From assembly GCA_026129255.1 (NCBI GenBank), contig JAHCIJ010000001.1, positions 310,001-374,000 on the forward strand: a stretch of 64,000 nucleotides of DNA, given 5' to 3'. Shown in pieces: positions 1-9,388 of the stretch (position 1 is the stretch's first letter; every line of letters begins with the position of its first letter). The position numbers and the translations under genes are program-made. The notes under the pieces are model-generated. The model saw only the letters and a list, made by a program, of their open reading frames with translations, made no database searches and was not told where the DNA came from. The DNA is from Anaerolineales bacterium (GTDB taxonomy: Bacteria > Chloroflexota > Anaerolineae > Anaerolineales > UBA11579).

Positions 1-1
1 C

Positions 2-574
2 AAGGGCGGCACTCCCCAGCTCGTCATCATCTCGCCCAATGACCCGGCCGCCATGCAGCAGTATGTCGCCGAGTGCAAAGAGCTCAACATCCCCTACGTC
101 TACGACCCCAGCCAGCAGATCATCCGCTTCGACGGCAGCATTCTGCGCACCGGTGTCGAGGGCGCCCATGCTATGTTCATGAACGAATACGAGTTTGAGC
201 TCGTCAAAGACAAAACTGGCATGGATGACAAAGCCATCCTTGAGCACCTGGACTACATGGTCGTCACCCTCGGCCCCAAAGGCGCCGATATCTACACCAA
301 AGATTCCAAGACCTGGGTGGAAGCCGTACCCACAGACACCATCGTGGACCCCACCGGCGGCGGCGATGCTTTCCGCGGCGGCTTCCTCACCGGCTATCGC
401 CTTGGGCTGGATTGGGAGACCTGCGGCCGCATCGGTTCCCTCGCCGCCACCTACTGCCTGGAGCAAGCCGGCCCCCAGACCCACCACTTCTCGGTGGCCG
501 ATTTTGTAACTCGTTATCGTGAACATTATGATGATGGCGGTAAATTAGAGGCATTGCTAAGCAAAGAAGACTAA
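2..574 (+). CDS. PfkB-family kinase, probable adenosine kinase (5' end cut off)
   Basis: Only the C-terminal 190 residues are inside the window; the reading frame is open from base 2, so the first in-frame ATG at 53 is internal. The segment shows the PfkB/ribokinase signature DPTGGGDAFRGG, with the catalytic-base Asp encoded at about base 365, and an upstream NEYE stretch of the NxxE type that helps place Mg-ATP in this family. PfkB enzymes phosphorylate sugars or nucleosides. The gene sits 78 bases before ahcY on the same strand. Adenosine released by AhcY has to be removed, so adenosine kinase is the most economical guess, but the substrate-binding N-terminal half is missing and a sugar kinase cannot be excluded. 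Confidence 0.8.
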   Translation, partial: KGGTPQLVIISPNDPAAMQQYVAECKELNIPYVYDPSQQIIRFDGSILRTGVEGAHAMFMNEYEFELVKDKTGMDDKAILEHLDYMVVTLGPKGADIYTKDSKTWVEAVPTDTIVDPTGGGDAFRGGFLTGYRLGLDWETCGRIGSLAATYCLEQAGPQTHHFSVADFVTRYREHYDDGGKLEALLSKED

Positions 575-607
575 GTGACTAACCGACTAAGAGACCGGCC
601 TTTTTAG

Positions 608-1915
<1,308 letters not shown>

Positions 1916-1921
1916 GAAATA

Positions 1922-1946
1922 AAGACCGGCGAAAGCCGGTCTTTTT
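1922..1946 (+). terminator. Intrinsic terminator after ahcY
   Basis: A perfect 7-bp stem GACCGGC/GCCGGTC with a GAAA tetraloop is followed by five T residues, starting 7 bases after the ahcY stop codon. Confidence 0.92.
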
Positions 1947-1953
1947 GTATCGA

Positions 1954-2240
1954 TTGTCATTGCGAGGAGTGCTGAAAGTTGCATGTTCATGCAACTTTCA
2001 GCCGACGAAGCAATCTAGCCTTGTCATTCCGAACGAGCCGCGTAGCGGCGAGGAGGAATCCGTTAGGGGTAGGTTTATACGCCGATGAGTCTGAGTGAAT
2101 TCGGAAGAACTGCCAATACGGATTCCTCGCTGGTACGGGCTCGGCGGTCTGATGGCTTATATACCCGCTCGGAATGACAAGTTGAGTGAATTTGTCATTC
2201 CGAACGAGCCGGTAAGCGGCGAGGAGGAATCCGTAAGAAG
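1954..2240. repeat. Inverted-repeat elements filling the ahcY-ybaK gap
   Basis: This 364-base gap holds no gene. At 1954-2016 is a unit opening with TTGTCATTGCGAGGAG and closing with CGAAGCAATC around a 14-bp perfect hairpin (GCTGAAAGTTGCAT and its complement). At 2021-2180 is a 160-bp element with ends TTGTCATTCCGA and CGGAATGACAA. At 2192-2240 is a third, truncated left half of the same type. These belong to the family seen at 11.0, 36.1-37.0, 39.9, 44.1, 44.9, 47.8 and 49.6 kb. Confidence 0.85.
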
Positions 2241-2279
2241 CAGGTTTAAGCGTCAATAAGTCTGGGTGTAGGCGTTCAA

Positions 2280-2777
2280 CTATCCGTGCACCCGTATCAC
2301 CTTGCCGCCACTGATCCGCACCAGCGCATCCGGCGGCAGCGGAAACACGGCATGCGGCGTACCGGCCGCCGCCCACACTTCGGCGTACTGCAGCAAGTCT
2401 TCGTCGATGTAGGTATGCGCTGGGTGCGGGTTGCCAGAATGCGGCAGGTACCCAAACGGCGGCACGCCACCGATGGCGTAGCCGGTGAGCGTGCGCACAA
2501 AGTCGGCGTCAGCTTTGCCCAGCGTCGCCCCCGTGGCCTCGGCTACCAGCGCCTCGTCCACCCGGTTGCTCCCGCTGGTCAGGATGATCACGCCCTCATC
2601 GTCCGTATTGCGGAAGATGAGCGATTTCACGATCTGGCCCAGCTCACAGCCAATGGCGGCGGCTGCATCCGCTGCGGTGCGCGTGGTGATCTCGAACTCA
2701 ACCACTTCGCCCGGCAGGCCGTGCTGGCGAATGGTGTCCTGGAATGTGATGGCAGTGGGGTTGGTGGGGGCGCGCAT
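2280..2777 (-). CDS. YbaK/EbsC-type aminoacyl-tRNA deacylase
   Basis: The 165-residue product matches the YbaK/ProX editing-domain family, which hydrolyses mischarged aminoacyl-tRNAs in trans. It has the family's core ELGQIVKSLIF, in which the conserved Lys (residue 51) contacts the tRNA 3' end, and a GG-x-PPFGYL segment near residue 120. The length is that of a free-standing domain. The frame stays open far upstream to 3248, but that extension is only a shadow of the next gene; ATG 2777 lies one base after the stop of the upstream lipoprotein gene, so the two are probably co-transcribed. Which amino acid is removed (Cys, Pro or Ala) cannot be told from the sequence. Confidence 0.85.
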   Translation of the reverse strand: MRAPTNPTAITFQDTIRQHGLPGEVVEFEITTRTAADAAAAIGCELGQIVKSLIFRNTDDEGVIILTSGSNRVDEALVAEATGATLGKADADFVRTLTGYAIGGVPPFGYLPHSGNPHPAHTYIDEDLLQYAEVWAAAGTPHAVFPLPPDALVRISGGKVIRVHG

Positions 2778-2778
2778 A

Positions 2779-3363
2779 TTACTCCGAAACAGTGATATCC
2801 ATATAGAAGCCCACGCCAAATGGCTCGCCGGCAAAATCGTGCGCTTTCCACAAGCTGCGATAACTGCCCGCCTCGCTGGGCGCAGTGAACTGGATGGTGA
2901 GCACCACGCTTTCACCGGGTTGGGCGGGGGGCAACGGGTGGCGCGGCACAGCGCCCAGGCCGATGCTGCCCGCTTGCAGCTCCACGGTGTAGCCCTGGAT
3001 CCAGGCGCACGAGCCATCATTGCGCAGCTCCCAGCTCTTCTCCACCGAGGCGCCCGGCGCAAAACGCGTACCGTCTGGCACGGTGACGTCTCGCAGGAAG
3101 ACCAGGTTGTTTTCGCAATCCGGAGTGGGGCTGGGAGGCAGCGAGGTGGGCGTCTCAAGCACGATGGCTTGCGAGTTGCCTGCCAGGGTAGGGGCGATGA
3201 AGAAGCCTTGATCGGCAGGCAGCACGCTGCGGCTGCATGCGGCAACAAACAACGCGCCGATCAAGAGCAAAGCAGCTCTTGATGCGGCGCGTTGCGTAGC
3301 AAAGCTGTGAGGCGTTGTTTGCTTAAGCTTCCACTGCCGCCAACTCGGCGTCTTCTGATTCAA
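2779..3363 (-). CDS. Lipoprotein with NBR1-type Ig-like domain
   Basis: A lipobox-like stretch LFVAAC follows a hydrophobic segment, so the mature protein should be lipid-anchored outside the membrane. After a Pro/Thr-rich linker comes an Ig-like domain of the NBR1/FW type: the pattern V-x-DGT-x-FxPG, then [13 protein letters not shown], then GxVxLTIxFTAP and YRSLWK is typical. In bacteria such domains are usually extracellular and of unknown ligand. No ATG is available. TTG 3363, with GAGAG eight bases before it, or GTG 3372 would start the gene inside the 3' end of recA, giving about 40 bases of overlap; the exact start is uncertain. It lies between recA and the ybaK-like gene on the same strand. 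Confidence 0.7.
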   Translation of the reverse strand: MNQKTPSWRQWKLKQTTPHSFATQRAASRAALLLIGALFVAACSRSVLPADQGFFIAPTLAGNSQAIVLETPTSLPPSPTPDCENNLVFLRDVTVPDGTRFAPGASVEKSWELRNDGSCAWIQGYTVELQAGSIGLGAVPRHPLPPAQPGESVVLTIQFTAPSEAGSYRSLWKAHDFAGEPFGVGFYMDITVSE

Positions 3364-4411
3364 GGATGGCACTCTCTTCAGTTTCCATGTAGCCAGTGGG
3401 TTCCTGCGTGAGCACCTTTTCACGGATCTGCTGCTCGATGACATCGGCAACTTCGGGGTGATCGCGCAGGTAATCCTTGGCGGTTTCACGGCCCTGGCCC
3501 AAGCGCTCCTCGCCATAGTTGTAGAAGGAGCCGCGCTTGGCAATGATCTCGTAATTTACTGCCAGGTCCAGCAAATCTCCACTTTTGGAGATGCCTTCAT
3601 TATACATAATGTCAAATTCAGCCACCTGGAAGGGCGCCGCCACCTTGTTCTTGACCACGCGCACACGCGTGCGGTTGCCAACCACATCCTGCCCGGTTTT
3701 GATGGACTGGATGCGGCGTACATCCATGCGCACCGAGGCGTAAAACTTGAGCGCCATGCCGCCAGTAGTGGTTTCGGGGTTGCCAAACATTACACCGATC
3801 TTCTGGCGCAACTGGTTTGTGAACACAACGGCTGTATTGGTCTGTTTGATGACACCAGACATTTTGCGCAGCGCCTGCGACATCAGGCGAGCCTGCATGC
3901 CCATGGTGGCATCGCCCATATCGCCTTCGATCTCGGAGCGGGGCACCAGGGCGGCCACCGAGTCGACCACCACCAGGTCCACAGCACCCGAACGCACCAG
4001 CGCCTCGGCGATCTCGAGCGCCTGCTCGCCGGTATCCGGCTGGGCGACCAGCAGCTTCTCTACATCAACACCGCACTTGGCCGCGTAGTTGGGGTCGAGG
4101 GCGTGCTCCATGTCAATGAAGGCAGCCGTGCCGCCGCGCTTCTGTACTTCCGCTACGATGTGCTGGCACAAGGTGGTCTTGCCGGAGGATTCGGGGCCGT
4201 AGATCTCGGTCACGCGGCCGCGTGGGATGCCCCCCACGCCCAGCGCAATATCCAGCGATAGCGAGCTGGTAGGGATAGCCTCTACCTGCATGCCGTGCGC
4301 TTCACCCAGGCGCATGATGCTGCCTTCGCCGTAGCGTTTGGTGATCTCGCCCAGGGTCTTTAGCAAAACCTTGTTGCGCTCGTCTGCGTGTCCGTTTTCT
4401 GTTGCCATCAT
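3323..4411 (-). CDS. recA: Recombinase RecA
   Basis: The 362-residue protein is full length. Visible landmarks are the Walker A motif GPESSGKTT near residue 70, the hydrophobic Walker B strand [12 protein letters not shown] and the DNA-binding loop L2 around [15 protein letters not shown]. RecA forms filaments on single-stranded DNA, drives strand exchange and triggers LexA cleavage. The gene begins with two ATG codons; AGGAG is 3 bases from the first and 6 from the second, so 4408 may be the true start. It is divergent from rpsD and carries its own strong promoter with candidate SOS operators. Confidence 0.97.
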   Translation of the reverse strand: MMATENGHADERNKVLLKTLGEITKRYGEGSIMRLGEAHGMQVEAIPTSSLSLDIALGVGGIPRGRVTEIYGPESSGKTTLCQHIVAEVQKRGGTAAFIDMEHALDPNYAAKCGVDVEKLLVAQPDTGEQALEIAEALVRSGAVDLVVVDSVAALVPRSEIEGDMGDATMGMQARLMSQALRKMSGVIKQTNTAVVFTNQLRQKIGVMFGNPETTTGGMALKFYASVRMDVRRIQSIKTGQDVVGNRTRVRVVKNKVAAPFQVAEFDIMYNEGISKSGDLLDLAVNYEIIAKRGSFYNYGEERLGQGRETAKDYLRDHPEVADVIEQQIREKVLTQEPTGYMETEESAILESEDAELAAVEA

Positions 4412-4430
4412 CTTCTCCTGTAGTACAAGC

Positions 4431-4465
4431 GTTCTAAAAGCGTTCTAAATATAGAACAATTGTTT
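4431..4465 (-). promoter_or_regulatory. Candidate LexA (SOS) operators at the recA promoter
   Basis: Several GAAC/GTTC half-sites overlap the promoter: GAAC-AATT-GTTT inside the -35/-10 spacer (4454-4465), GTTCTA-AATA-TAGAAC across the -10 box (4442-4457), and two direct GTTC repeats 11 bases apart (4431 and 4442). The first resembles the GAAC-N4-GTTC box of Firmicutes-type LexA; the direct repeat resembles the alphaproteobacterial box. Which is used is unknown. Confidence 0.55.
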
Positions 4466-4476
4466 TGCTCTGTCAA
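4448..4476 (-). promoter_or_regulatory. recA promoter
   Basis: Read on the minus strand, a consensus -35 box TTGACA (4476-4471) and a -10 box TATATT (4453-4448) are separated by exactly 17 bases. The predicted start of transcription is near 4441, about 30 bases before the recA start codon. Confidence 0.88.
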
Positions 4477-4630
4477 GGCGTCTTTTGGTCGGATTGGGGC
4501 TGTTCAAAACAAGCAAGTGCAAGTATCATCTTGCGGCGCTGTTGCCCCTTTCAGCAATATGCGCATTTGTTCAGGCTGCTAGTGCGCTCCGCGGCAAACT
4601 GGCAGCTAAGTACAAGCATAAGGAAGCAGA

Positions 4631-5230
4631 ATGAAGGAATCGAAGGTTAAACGCTCTCGGGCGCTGGGCATCCCCCTCACCCCGAAGGCCATCAAAGTCA
4701 TGGAGCGCCGCCCGAATCCCCCGGGCCAGCACGGCAGCCAGAACCAGTGGCGCCGCAGTTCTGACTATAAGATGCAGTTGCTGCAGAAGCAGCGCCTGCG
4801 CTACCAGTACAACATCCGTGAGACGCAGATGCGTCGCTACATGGAGAAGGCTCAGAGCCTTACCGGCCTGACCTCGGAGCACCTGATCACCCTGCTCGAA
4901 TCCCGCCTGGATGCGCTGGTGCTGCGTTCCGGTTTTGCCCGCACCATCTACGCCGCCCGCCAGTTTGTGTCGCACCGTCACATCACGGTCAACGGCGAGC
5001 GCATCAACATCCCGTCGTACGCTGTGAAGCCCGGCGATGTCATCGCCGTTCACGAGAAGAGCCGCAAGATCGCGGCCTTCACTGAGGCGTTGGAGAGCAT
5101 CGGCAATATCCCGCCGTATCTGGACGTGGACAAGAAGAACATGGCGGCCAAGTATGTGCGCCTGCCCGAGTTGCAGGAAGTACCCATCATCTGTGAGATC
5201 AACCAAGTGATCGAGTACTACTCCCGCTAG
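4631..5230 (+). CDS. rpsD: 30S ribosomal protein S4, zinc-less form
   Basis: The 199-residue protein has the S4 N-terminal domain, the PPGQHG landmark near residue 30 and the S4 RNA-binding fold around residues 93-160 (ESRLDALVLRSGFA, then FVSHRHITVNG). S4 nucleates assembly of the small ribosomal subunit. The N-terminus lacks the four Cys of the zinc form: the usual CRALG-type stretch reads SRALG and the KCA stretch is gone. ATG 4631 has AAGGAAG at good distance. The gene stands alone, not in an rpsM-rpsK-rpoA operon, and is followed by a terminator. It may be the only S4 or a zinc-independent paralogue of a second copy elsewhere. The 220-base gap upstream holds the recA promoter; a weak rpsD promoter (TTCAAA-N15-TATCAT) may lie near 4504-4530. 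Confidence 0.93.
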   Translation: MKESKVKRSRALGIPLTPKAIKVMERRPNPPGQHGSQNQWRRSSDYKMQLLQKQRLRYQYNIRETQMRRYMEKAQSLTGLTSEHLITLLESRLDALVLRSGFARTIYAARQFVSHRHITVNGERINIPSYAVKPGDVIAVHEKSRKIAAFTEALESIGNIPPYLDVDKKNMAAKYVRLPELQEVPIICEINQVIEYYSR

Positions 5231-5248
5231 TCTCGACTTCGGAACAAT

Positions 5249-5278
5249 AAAACGGCCAGCAAATTGCTGGCCGTTTTT
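5249..5278 (+). terminator. Intrinsic terminator after rpsD
   Basis: A perfect CGGCCAGCAA/TTGCTGGCCG stem is followed by five T residues and preceded by A residues, so it may serve both strands (the M23 gene converges from the right). Confidence 0.9.
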
Positions 5279-5305
5279 GTTTAGGTGTGTATACACGCCG
5301 GTGTC

Positions 5306-6439
5306 TTAATCCGGCACGCCAACCAAAGGAGTTTCGCTCGGCAAGGTGAAATCAAAGCCATCGTTGCCCTCAAAATGGAAATAAGTCACCGCGCCGGGCA
5401 AGATCTCCACTTCGACCCGCCGCCAGATGGAGCGATAGGGCACAGACACTTCGTAGCGCCCGGCGGGTAAATTGGTGAGCACGACATTTTCTTTGTAATA
5501 GGGGTCCGGCTGGATGCGGTTGCCTGTGAAGTAGGTGTAGGTACTCCATAGTTGCTCGGTTTCCAGTGAGCGCACTTCGATCAGCCAATTGAGCAGCACT
5601 TGGTTGCGCTCATTGGTAACACGGCCCACCAGCACACCGTGGCCCTCTGGCGGCGCCAGCCAAAGCTCCGGATTGTAGGTGCTATAGGTGTTGTTCTCGC
5701 CGCTGCGCACTTCGAAGTGCAGGTGCGGCCCGGTGGAGAGGCCGGTGTTGCCAGACATGGCGATCACTTCGCCACGCTGCACTTGCTGCCCCACCTCCAC
5801 GCTCGTCTCACGCAGGTGCGCGTACACCGTCCACAACCGGCCGCCGTCGTAACCAAAGTTGTGGCGGATCACGATGGAAATGCCATAGGGGTCATCCAAA
5901 AAATAGGGCGAGTTGTAGGTCTGGCCGTAGCTGGCCCACACCACAACGCCATCGGCTGCGGCGCGCACCGGCGTGCCAGCATCCAGCCCCACATCCAAGC
6001 CGAGATGCGGCTCGCGCGAAGCGGCCAGGCTAGGCTCCTGACGCACGCCATAGCGCTGGCTGGGCGAATACAACCCCAGGTGCGCGTTGGCCACCGGGAA
6101 GGTGAAATAGAAATGGTCGTGAGCGCTGAGCGCCAGAGGCGCCTGGATGGCGGGGAAGCCGCTCTGCGGCTCGGGCGTGCTGGCGAATTGTGCTTCGCTT
6201 ATGGGAAAGGGCGCCAGGGTAGGCTGTGTGTATGTGGGCCAGGCGATGCTGGGCAACTCTATTGTGGATGTAGGCGTAGCGCTAGGCGCCTCGGTGAGTG
6301 TCGGGCCGGGCGCATCGGCGGTGAGCGTGGTGACGCTGGGCAGTGGGGCGGTCTCAGTCGGTAGGGGCAGCTGCGCGGCGCCACAGGCGGCCAGCAGGGC
6401 AGCCATGCAGCAATAAACTGAGCGGCACGCGGCGTTCAT
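5306..6439 (-). CDS. M23-family (LytM-like) metallopeptidase lipoprotein
   Basis: The 377-residue product begins with a hydrophobic signal and lipobox LLAAC, so it should be anchored on the outer face of the membrane. A long Pro/Thr/Ser linker leads to an M23 domain with the zinc ligands in PHLGLDVGLDAG and in the closing GPHLHFEV (HxH). M23 enzymes cut peptide cross-links in peptidoglycan. A beta-rich C-terminal tail of about 110 residues (carboxypeptidase-regulatory-like) follows. ATG 6439 overlaps the stop codon of the upstream PD40 gene as ATGA, which indicates translational coupling; the open frame further upstream is a shadow of that gene. Confidence 0.9.
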   Translation of the reverse strand: MNAACRSVYCCMAALLAACGAAQLPLPTETAPLPSVTTLTADAPGPTLTEAPSATPTSTIELPSIAWPTYTQPTLAPFPISEAQFASTPEPQSGFPAIQAPLALSAHDHFYFTFPVANAHLGLYSPSQRYGVRQEPSLAASREPHLGLDVGLDAGTPVRAAADGVVVWASYGQTYNSPYFLDDPYGISIVIRHNFGYDGGRLWTVYAHLRETSVEVGQQVQRGEVIAMSGNTGLSTGPHLHFEVRSGENNTYSTYNPELWLAPPEGHGVLVGRVTNERNQVLLNWLIEVRSLETEQLWSTYTYFTGNRIQPDPYYKENVVLTNLPAGRYEVSVPYRSIWRRVEVEILPGAVTYFHFEGNDGFDFTLPSETPLVGVPD

Positions 6440-8184
6440 GGGCGCGGCGTGTGGATCTCTTCCAGTGTGTAGAGCTGCTGCATGGCCGCTTGCCAACTCA
6501 GCCCCTCGCGCAGCGCGAACTGGGTCAGTAGCGTGGCGGGGAAGAAGCTGCGCCAGTTGCTCTGGGCCGGCAGGCGCACAAAGCCGTACTCAGCGGCCAA
6601 TGCCGTGAAATCGATCCAATAGCCCTCTGGCATTTCGTCCGCAAGCTTGCCGCCCGCTTGGTAGCTGCCCTCAACACCGGTATAGCGGGCGGCAAAGTCC
6701 CACGGCAGGGCGGCCAGCGGTTGGCCCAAGCCGCCAGCAGGAGCCGCCGTGCGCAGATAGATGCGCCAATAGGTCTGCCCGCCGATGTCTTCGCGCACCG
6801 CCGCCAGCCAGCCAGCGTTCAGCAGGCCGCTGCGCAGCTCAAAGGCGCGGCCGGTGTACAGCCAGCTCTCGTACTGGCCGGGGGCCAGCGGAACACTGAG
6901 CGGGGTCAGGGCATTGTCCAGGCTGGAGAGCGCATCCCAGCCCAGCAGGTGAGCCGTGCGCAGGCGCAGCGCCTCGAAGCGCAGGACAGCAGCATTACTG
7001 AGTTGCGGCGTGGGCGCATACGTGCCTGTTAGCGGAGTGGCTTGGAACTCGCCGCTCATGGGCTGTGCCCACAGGGGCGGCGTTTGCGGCTGCGCGGCCG
7101 CTTGCAGCGGTGCTGCTAAAGCAGCCGGCCATTCGCCCTCGCCCCAGGCGGCGCCATGCAGGCTGCCCGGCAGCGGCTGCGGCGCCAGCGCCAGCTGCCC
7201 CTCGATCGTGTAGGCCGTCAGGTAGCTCTCGCCTTCGCTGCTGACCTCGGCCAACAACACATCGCCAGCCGGGCTCCAACGCGGCTGGCGGCCAGCGCCG
7301 ATGTAGCGCGGCGTGCTCAGCAGGTCACTGGCGTAGAGGTTCCACATTCCCGCTGCATCCTGCTCGGCCCAAGCCAGCCAGCGCCCATCGGGCGACCAAG
7401 CCGGGGCGGCCTGCGCTCCGGCTGCTGGGGCCAGCTGCGCAAAACGGCCGCCGCCGTCTTGATCCAGATTGAGCAGCCACACTGCAGGCATACCGCCGCG
7501 GTCTGAAATAAAGGCCAGCTGTTGTGCGCCGGGCCGCCAGGCGGGCGAGTGATCCCGCGCCGGGGAGAGGCTGACGTAGATCGCCTCCACCGAGCCATCC
7601 AGCGGGCGGATGGCAATTTCCAGGTTGCCATCTTGATTGTGCGTGTAGGCCAGCCAGCCATTGTCTGACCAGCTGGGCGTGCCGTCGTAGGCGGCGTCAT
7701 TGGTGAGCTGGGCGGTGATGCCTGTGTCCAGCTCCAGTACGAACAGGTCCCAGTTGCCACTGCGATTGGAGGCGAAGGCCACCAGGCCGCCGTGCGCAGA
7801 CAGGGCGGGGGCGACATCATCCCATTCCCCATAGGTGAGACGCGTGAAGGTTTGGCCGCTCAACTGATGGCTGAACAGACGCGTGTAGCCATATTCACTC
7901 AGGCTGAGGATACGCAGGCCATCCAGCGAACGGCCGCCACCCACCACCAGCAGGGTGGGCTGTGGTGTAGGGGCAGGCGCCTCGTCCTGCTGCGGGCTCT
8001 GCGCCGTGGCCGTTTCCGTGCTCAGGGCCGCGGCTTGCCCGCTTTCCGGGGCATACCAATCCGCCAGCAGCGGCCCGGCGAACAGGAACAGCAGCACGAT
8101 GGCCAGCAATACGCCCGCGGCGGCCAGGCGCAGCCAGTAACCAAGCGAACGCCGTAGAGGAGTGGGAGAGGGGTCTGACAACAT
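6436..8184 (-). CDS. Membrane-anchored PD40/TolB-like beta-propeller protein
   Basis: The 582-residue protein has a short cytoplasmic N-terminus, one membrane segment (about residues 18-41) and a large outside part. At least four PD40/WD-like blades are visible, for example GGLVAFASNRSGNWDLFVLE, then WSDNGWLAYTHNQDGNLEI, then LAFISDRGGMPAVWLLNLD and WSPDGRWLAWAEQD. Such propellers usually bind proteins. The C-terminal 200 residues match no family I can name. It is the first gene of a pair with the M23 lipoprotein (4-base overlap), so a joint envelope role is likely. ATG 8184 has no strong ribosome-binding site. Confidence 0.8.
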   Translation of the reverse strand: MLSDPSPTPLRRSLGYWLRLAAAGVLLAIVLLFLFAGPLLADWYAPESGQAAALSTETATAQSPQQDEAPAPTPQPTLLVVGGGRSLDGLRILSLSEYGYTRLFSHQLSGQTFTRLTYGEWDDVAPALSAHGGLVAFASNRSGNWDLFVLELDTGITAQLTNDAAYDGTPSWSDNGWLAYTHNQDGNLEIAIRPLDGSVEAIYVSLSPARDHSPAWRPGAQQLAFISDRGGMPAVWLLNLDQDGGGRFAQLAPAAGAQAAPAWSPDGRWLAWAEQDAAGMWNLYASDLLSTPRYIGAGRQPRWSPAGDVLLAEVSSEGESYLTAYTIEGQLALAPQPLPGSLHGAAWGEGEWPAALAAPLQAAAQPQTPPLWAQPMSGEFQATPLTGTYAPTPQLSNAAVLRFEALRLRTAHLLGWDALSSLDNALTPLSVPLAPGQYESWLYTGRAFELRSGLLNAGWLAAVREDIGGQTYWRIYLRTAAPAGGLGQPLAALPWDFAARYTGVEGSYQAGGKLADEMPEGYWIDFTALAAEYGFVRLPAQSNWRSFFPATLLTQFALREGLSWQAAMQQLYTLEEIHTPRP

Positions 8185-8214
8185 GAAGCAGCAAAACTCG
8201 TTTAGATCACAAAA

Positions 8215-8625
8215 TCATTCAGGGATGACGAAGTCAATGGCGTGCTCGTGCACGATTTCCCTGGCGTTGCTCAAAAGATCGCCAGAACTGGCCTCCAGCG
8301 GGGTCTCAGTCTGCTGTGCCTCAATATCGGCATAAAAGACGCGTGCCTTCAATGTGTAGCGGCCCGGGGTACGCTGCTGGCGCAGGTGCATGACAAATTC
8401 CATGATCGGGTCGATGGCTTCCACCACACTGACCGTGGCCAGCTGCTGCTCGGCCTCGTTCATGATCACAGCTTCTACGTTGGGGCGTTTCTGGAACGGG
8501 GTGATGTCAATACGTACCTGGATGCGCACACCGTCTGGGCGCGGTTGCGCTTCGAGCTCACGGATACGCACTTCGTTGGGAGGCACAGGGGCTTCGCCCG
8601 CTTCGGTGAAAAAGATGTCTGACAT
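8215..8625 (-). CDS. Conserved hypothetical protein (136 residues)
   Basis: I do not recognise a named family. The sequence is acidic, soluble and rich in beta strands, with a central QVRIDITPFQKRPNVEAVI stretch; there is no signal peptide or membrane segment. The start is placed at ATG 8625 because a perfect -10 box TATAAT lies 9 bases before it, which also predicts a leaderless mRNA; the upstream extension to 8691 would cross that box. It is 30 bases downstream of nothing on its own strand and precedes the PD40 gene by 31 bases, so the three genes may form one transcript. Confidence 0.7.
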   Translation of the reverse strand: MSDIFFTEAGEAPVPPNEVRIRELEAQPRPDGVRIQVRIDITPFQKRPNVEAVIMNEAEQQLATVSVVEAIDPIMEFVMHLRQQRTPGRYTLKARVFYADIEAQQTETPLEASSGDLLSNAREIVHEHAIDFVIPE

Positions 8626-8699
8626 AGCGGGTGGATTATAGCTTTTGTATTGGCAAACAAGTGAGTGGCGCAGCTGGGCTGCGCCACTCATGAGGAGTA

Positions 8700-9158
8700 C
8701 TAAGGCACTACGCTGATCTTGGTGTACATACCGGCGGCATAGTGGCCGGGCAGGTAGCAGCCAAACTCGTAGTCACCGGGTTCGGTAAAGGTGTGCTCGA
8801 TGGTCACGCTGGCGCCGGGCGTGAGCTGGCTCTCGCCGACGTGCAGCATGCCGCTTGTGTTGTGGCCATCCCCATGGCCGTCGTCGTGACCGTGCTCGCC
8901 GTCCTCGGCATCATGGCCGTGCTGGCCTGCGGTTTGCATGTGGTGCTCTTCGCCCTCGGCCAGCAGCACAAATTCGTGATTGACGGCGCCTGGGTTGTTG
9001 ATAATGAAGCGGTACGGCGTACCCACCTTGAAGACCGAGATGGGCGAGTGGATGGCGAATTCGGTGAGCTCGATGGGTACCACCTCGGCGGCCGTGGGTT
9101 GGCTGCCGCAGGCGCTGCTCAATAGAGCCAAGACCAAAATTGCTGCCATTCTGTACAT
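8700..9158 (-). CDS. Cupredoxin-like lipoprotein with His-rich insert
   Basis: The 152-residue protein has a signal peptide with lipobox LSSAC (Cys 17), so it is exported and lipid-anchored. The cupredoxin fold carries a full type I copper set: His 61 (in NHEF), Cys 134, His 139 and Met 144 in the closing loop GCYLPGHYAAGM. Between strands, residues 72-99 form a loop with about ten His plus Asp and Glu, likely a metal store or copper-acquisition loop. Such proteins carry electrons or bind copper outside the cell. AAGGAG precedes ATG 9158, and a promoter is present at 9210-9238. Confidence 0.88.
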   Translation of the reverse strand: MYRMAAILVLALLSSACGSQPTAAEVVPIELTEFAIHSPISVFKVGTPYRFIINNPGAVNHEFVLLAEGEEHHMQTAGQHGHDAEDGEHGHDDGHGDGHNTSGMLHVGESQLTPGASVTIEHTFTEPGDYEFGCYLPGHYAAGMYTKISVVP

Positions 9159-9209
9159 GAAGATAGTCTCCTTTTTGTTGAACGCTGCCTCCGTGTGAGG
9201 CCTAGCTAC

Positions 9210-9238
9210 ACTCTACGCGTTGTGGCAATCTGGGTCAA
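9210..9238 (-). promoter_or_regulatory. Promoter of the cupredoxin gene
   Basis: On the minus strand TTGACC (9238-9233) and TAGAGT (9215-9210) are 17 bases apart, giving a leader of roughly 45 bases with an AAGGAG site before the ATG. Confidence 0.65.
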
Positions 9239-9284
9239 CGAAGAAGAGGATGAGAGGAATGGCTGTGAGGAAGACCCAAACAAG

Positions 9285-9362
9285 AGTGCAGCTGACTAAC
9301 TGACCAGTCGACTAATCGGCCCAATCATGGATAAATCGATTAATCAGTTAATCATTTATCCC
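9285..9362. repeat. CGACTAGT/ATTAATCG-type intergenic repeat
   Basis: Short words such as GACTAACTGACCAGTCGAC and AATCGATTAATCAG follow one another in this gap. The same word family fills gaps at 11.2, 12.1, 13.6, 19.5, 42.3, 48.5, 53.1, 56.6, 62.0 and 62.5 kb. Confidence 0.7.
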
Positions 9363-9388
9363 CCATTACAATGTGGGCAGGAGACACA

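Noticed and set aside
2280..3248. Single 322-codon frame covering two genes
   Set aside because: Only the part from 2777 down is a real protein (YbaK-like); the rest is the lipoprotein gene read in the wrong frame.
3458..4261. 267-codon open frame on the plus strand
   Set aside because: It is antisense to recA and has no start signal or recognisable domain.
4465..4650. 61-codon open frame between recA and rpsD
   Set aside because: It starts inside the recA promoter and overlaps the rpsD start; no ribosome-binding site.
9159..9388. SAM or other sulfur riboswitch before the cystathionine gamma-lyase gene
   Set aside because: No SAM-I/II/III/IV core could be found there or before ahcY; the gap holds a divergent promoter and simple repeats.
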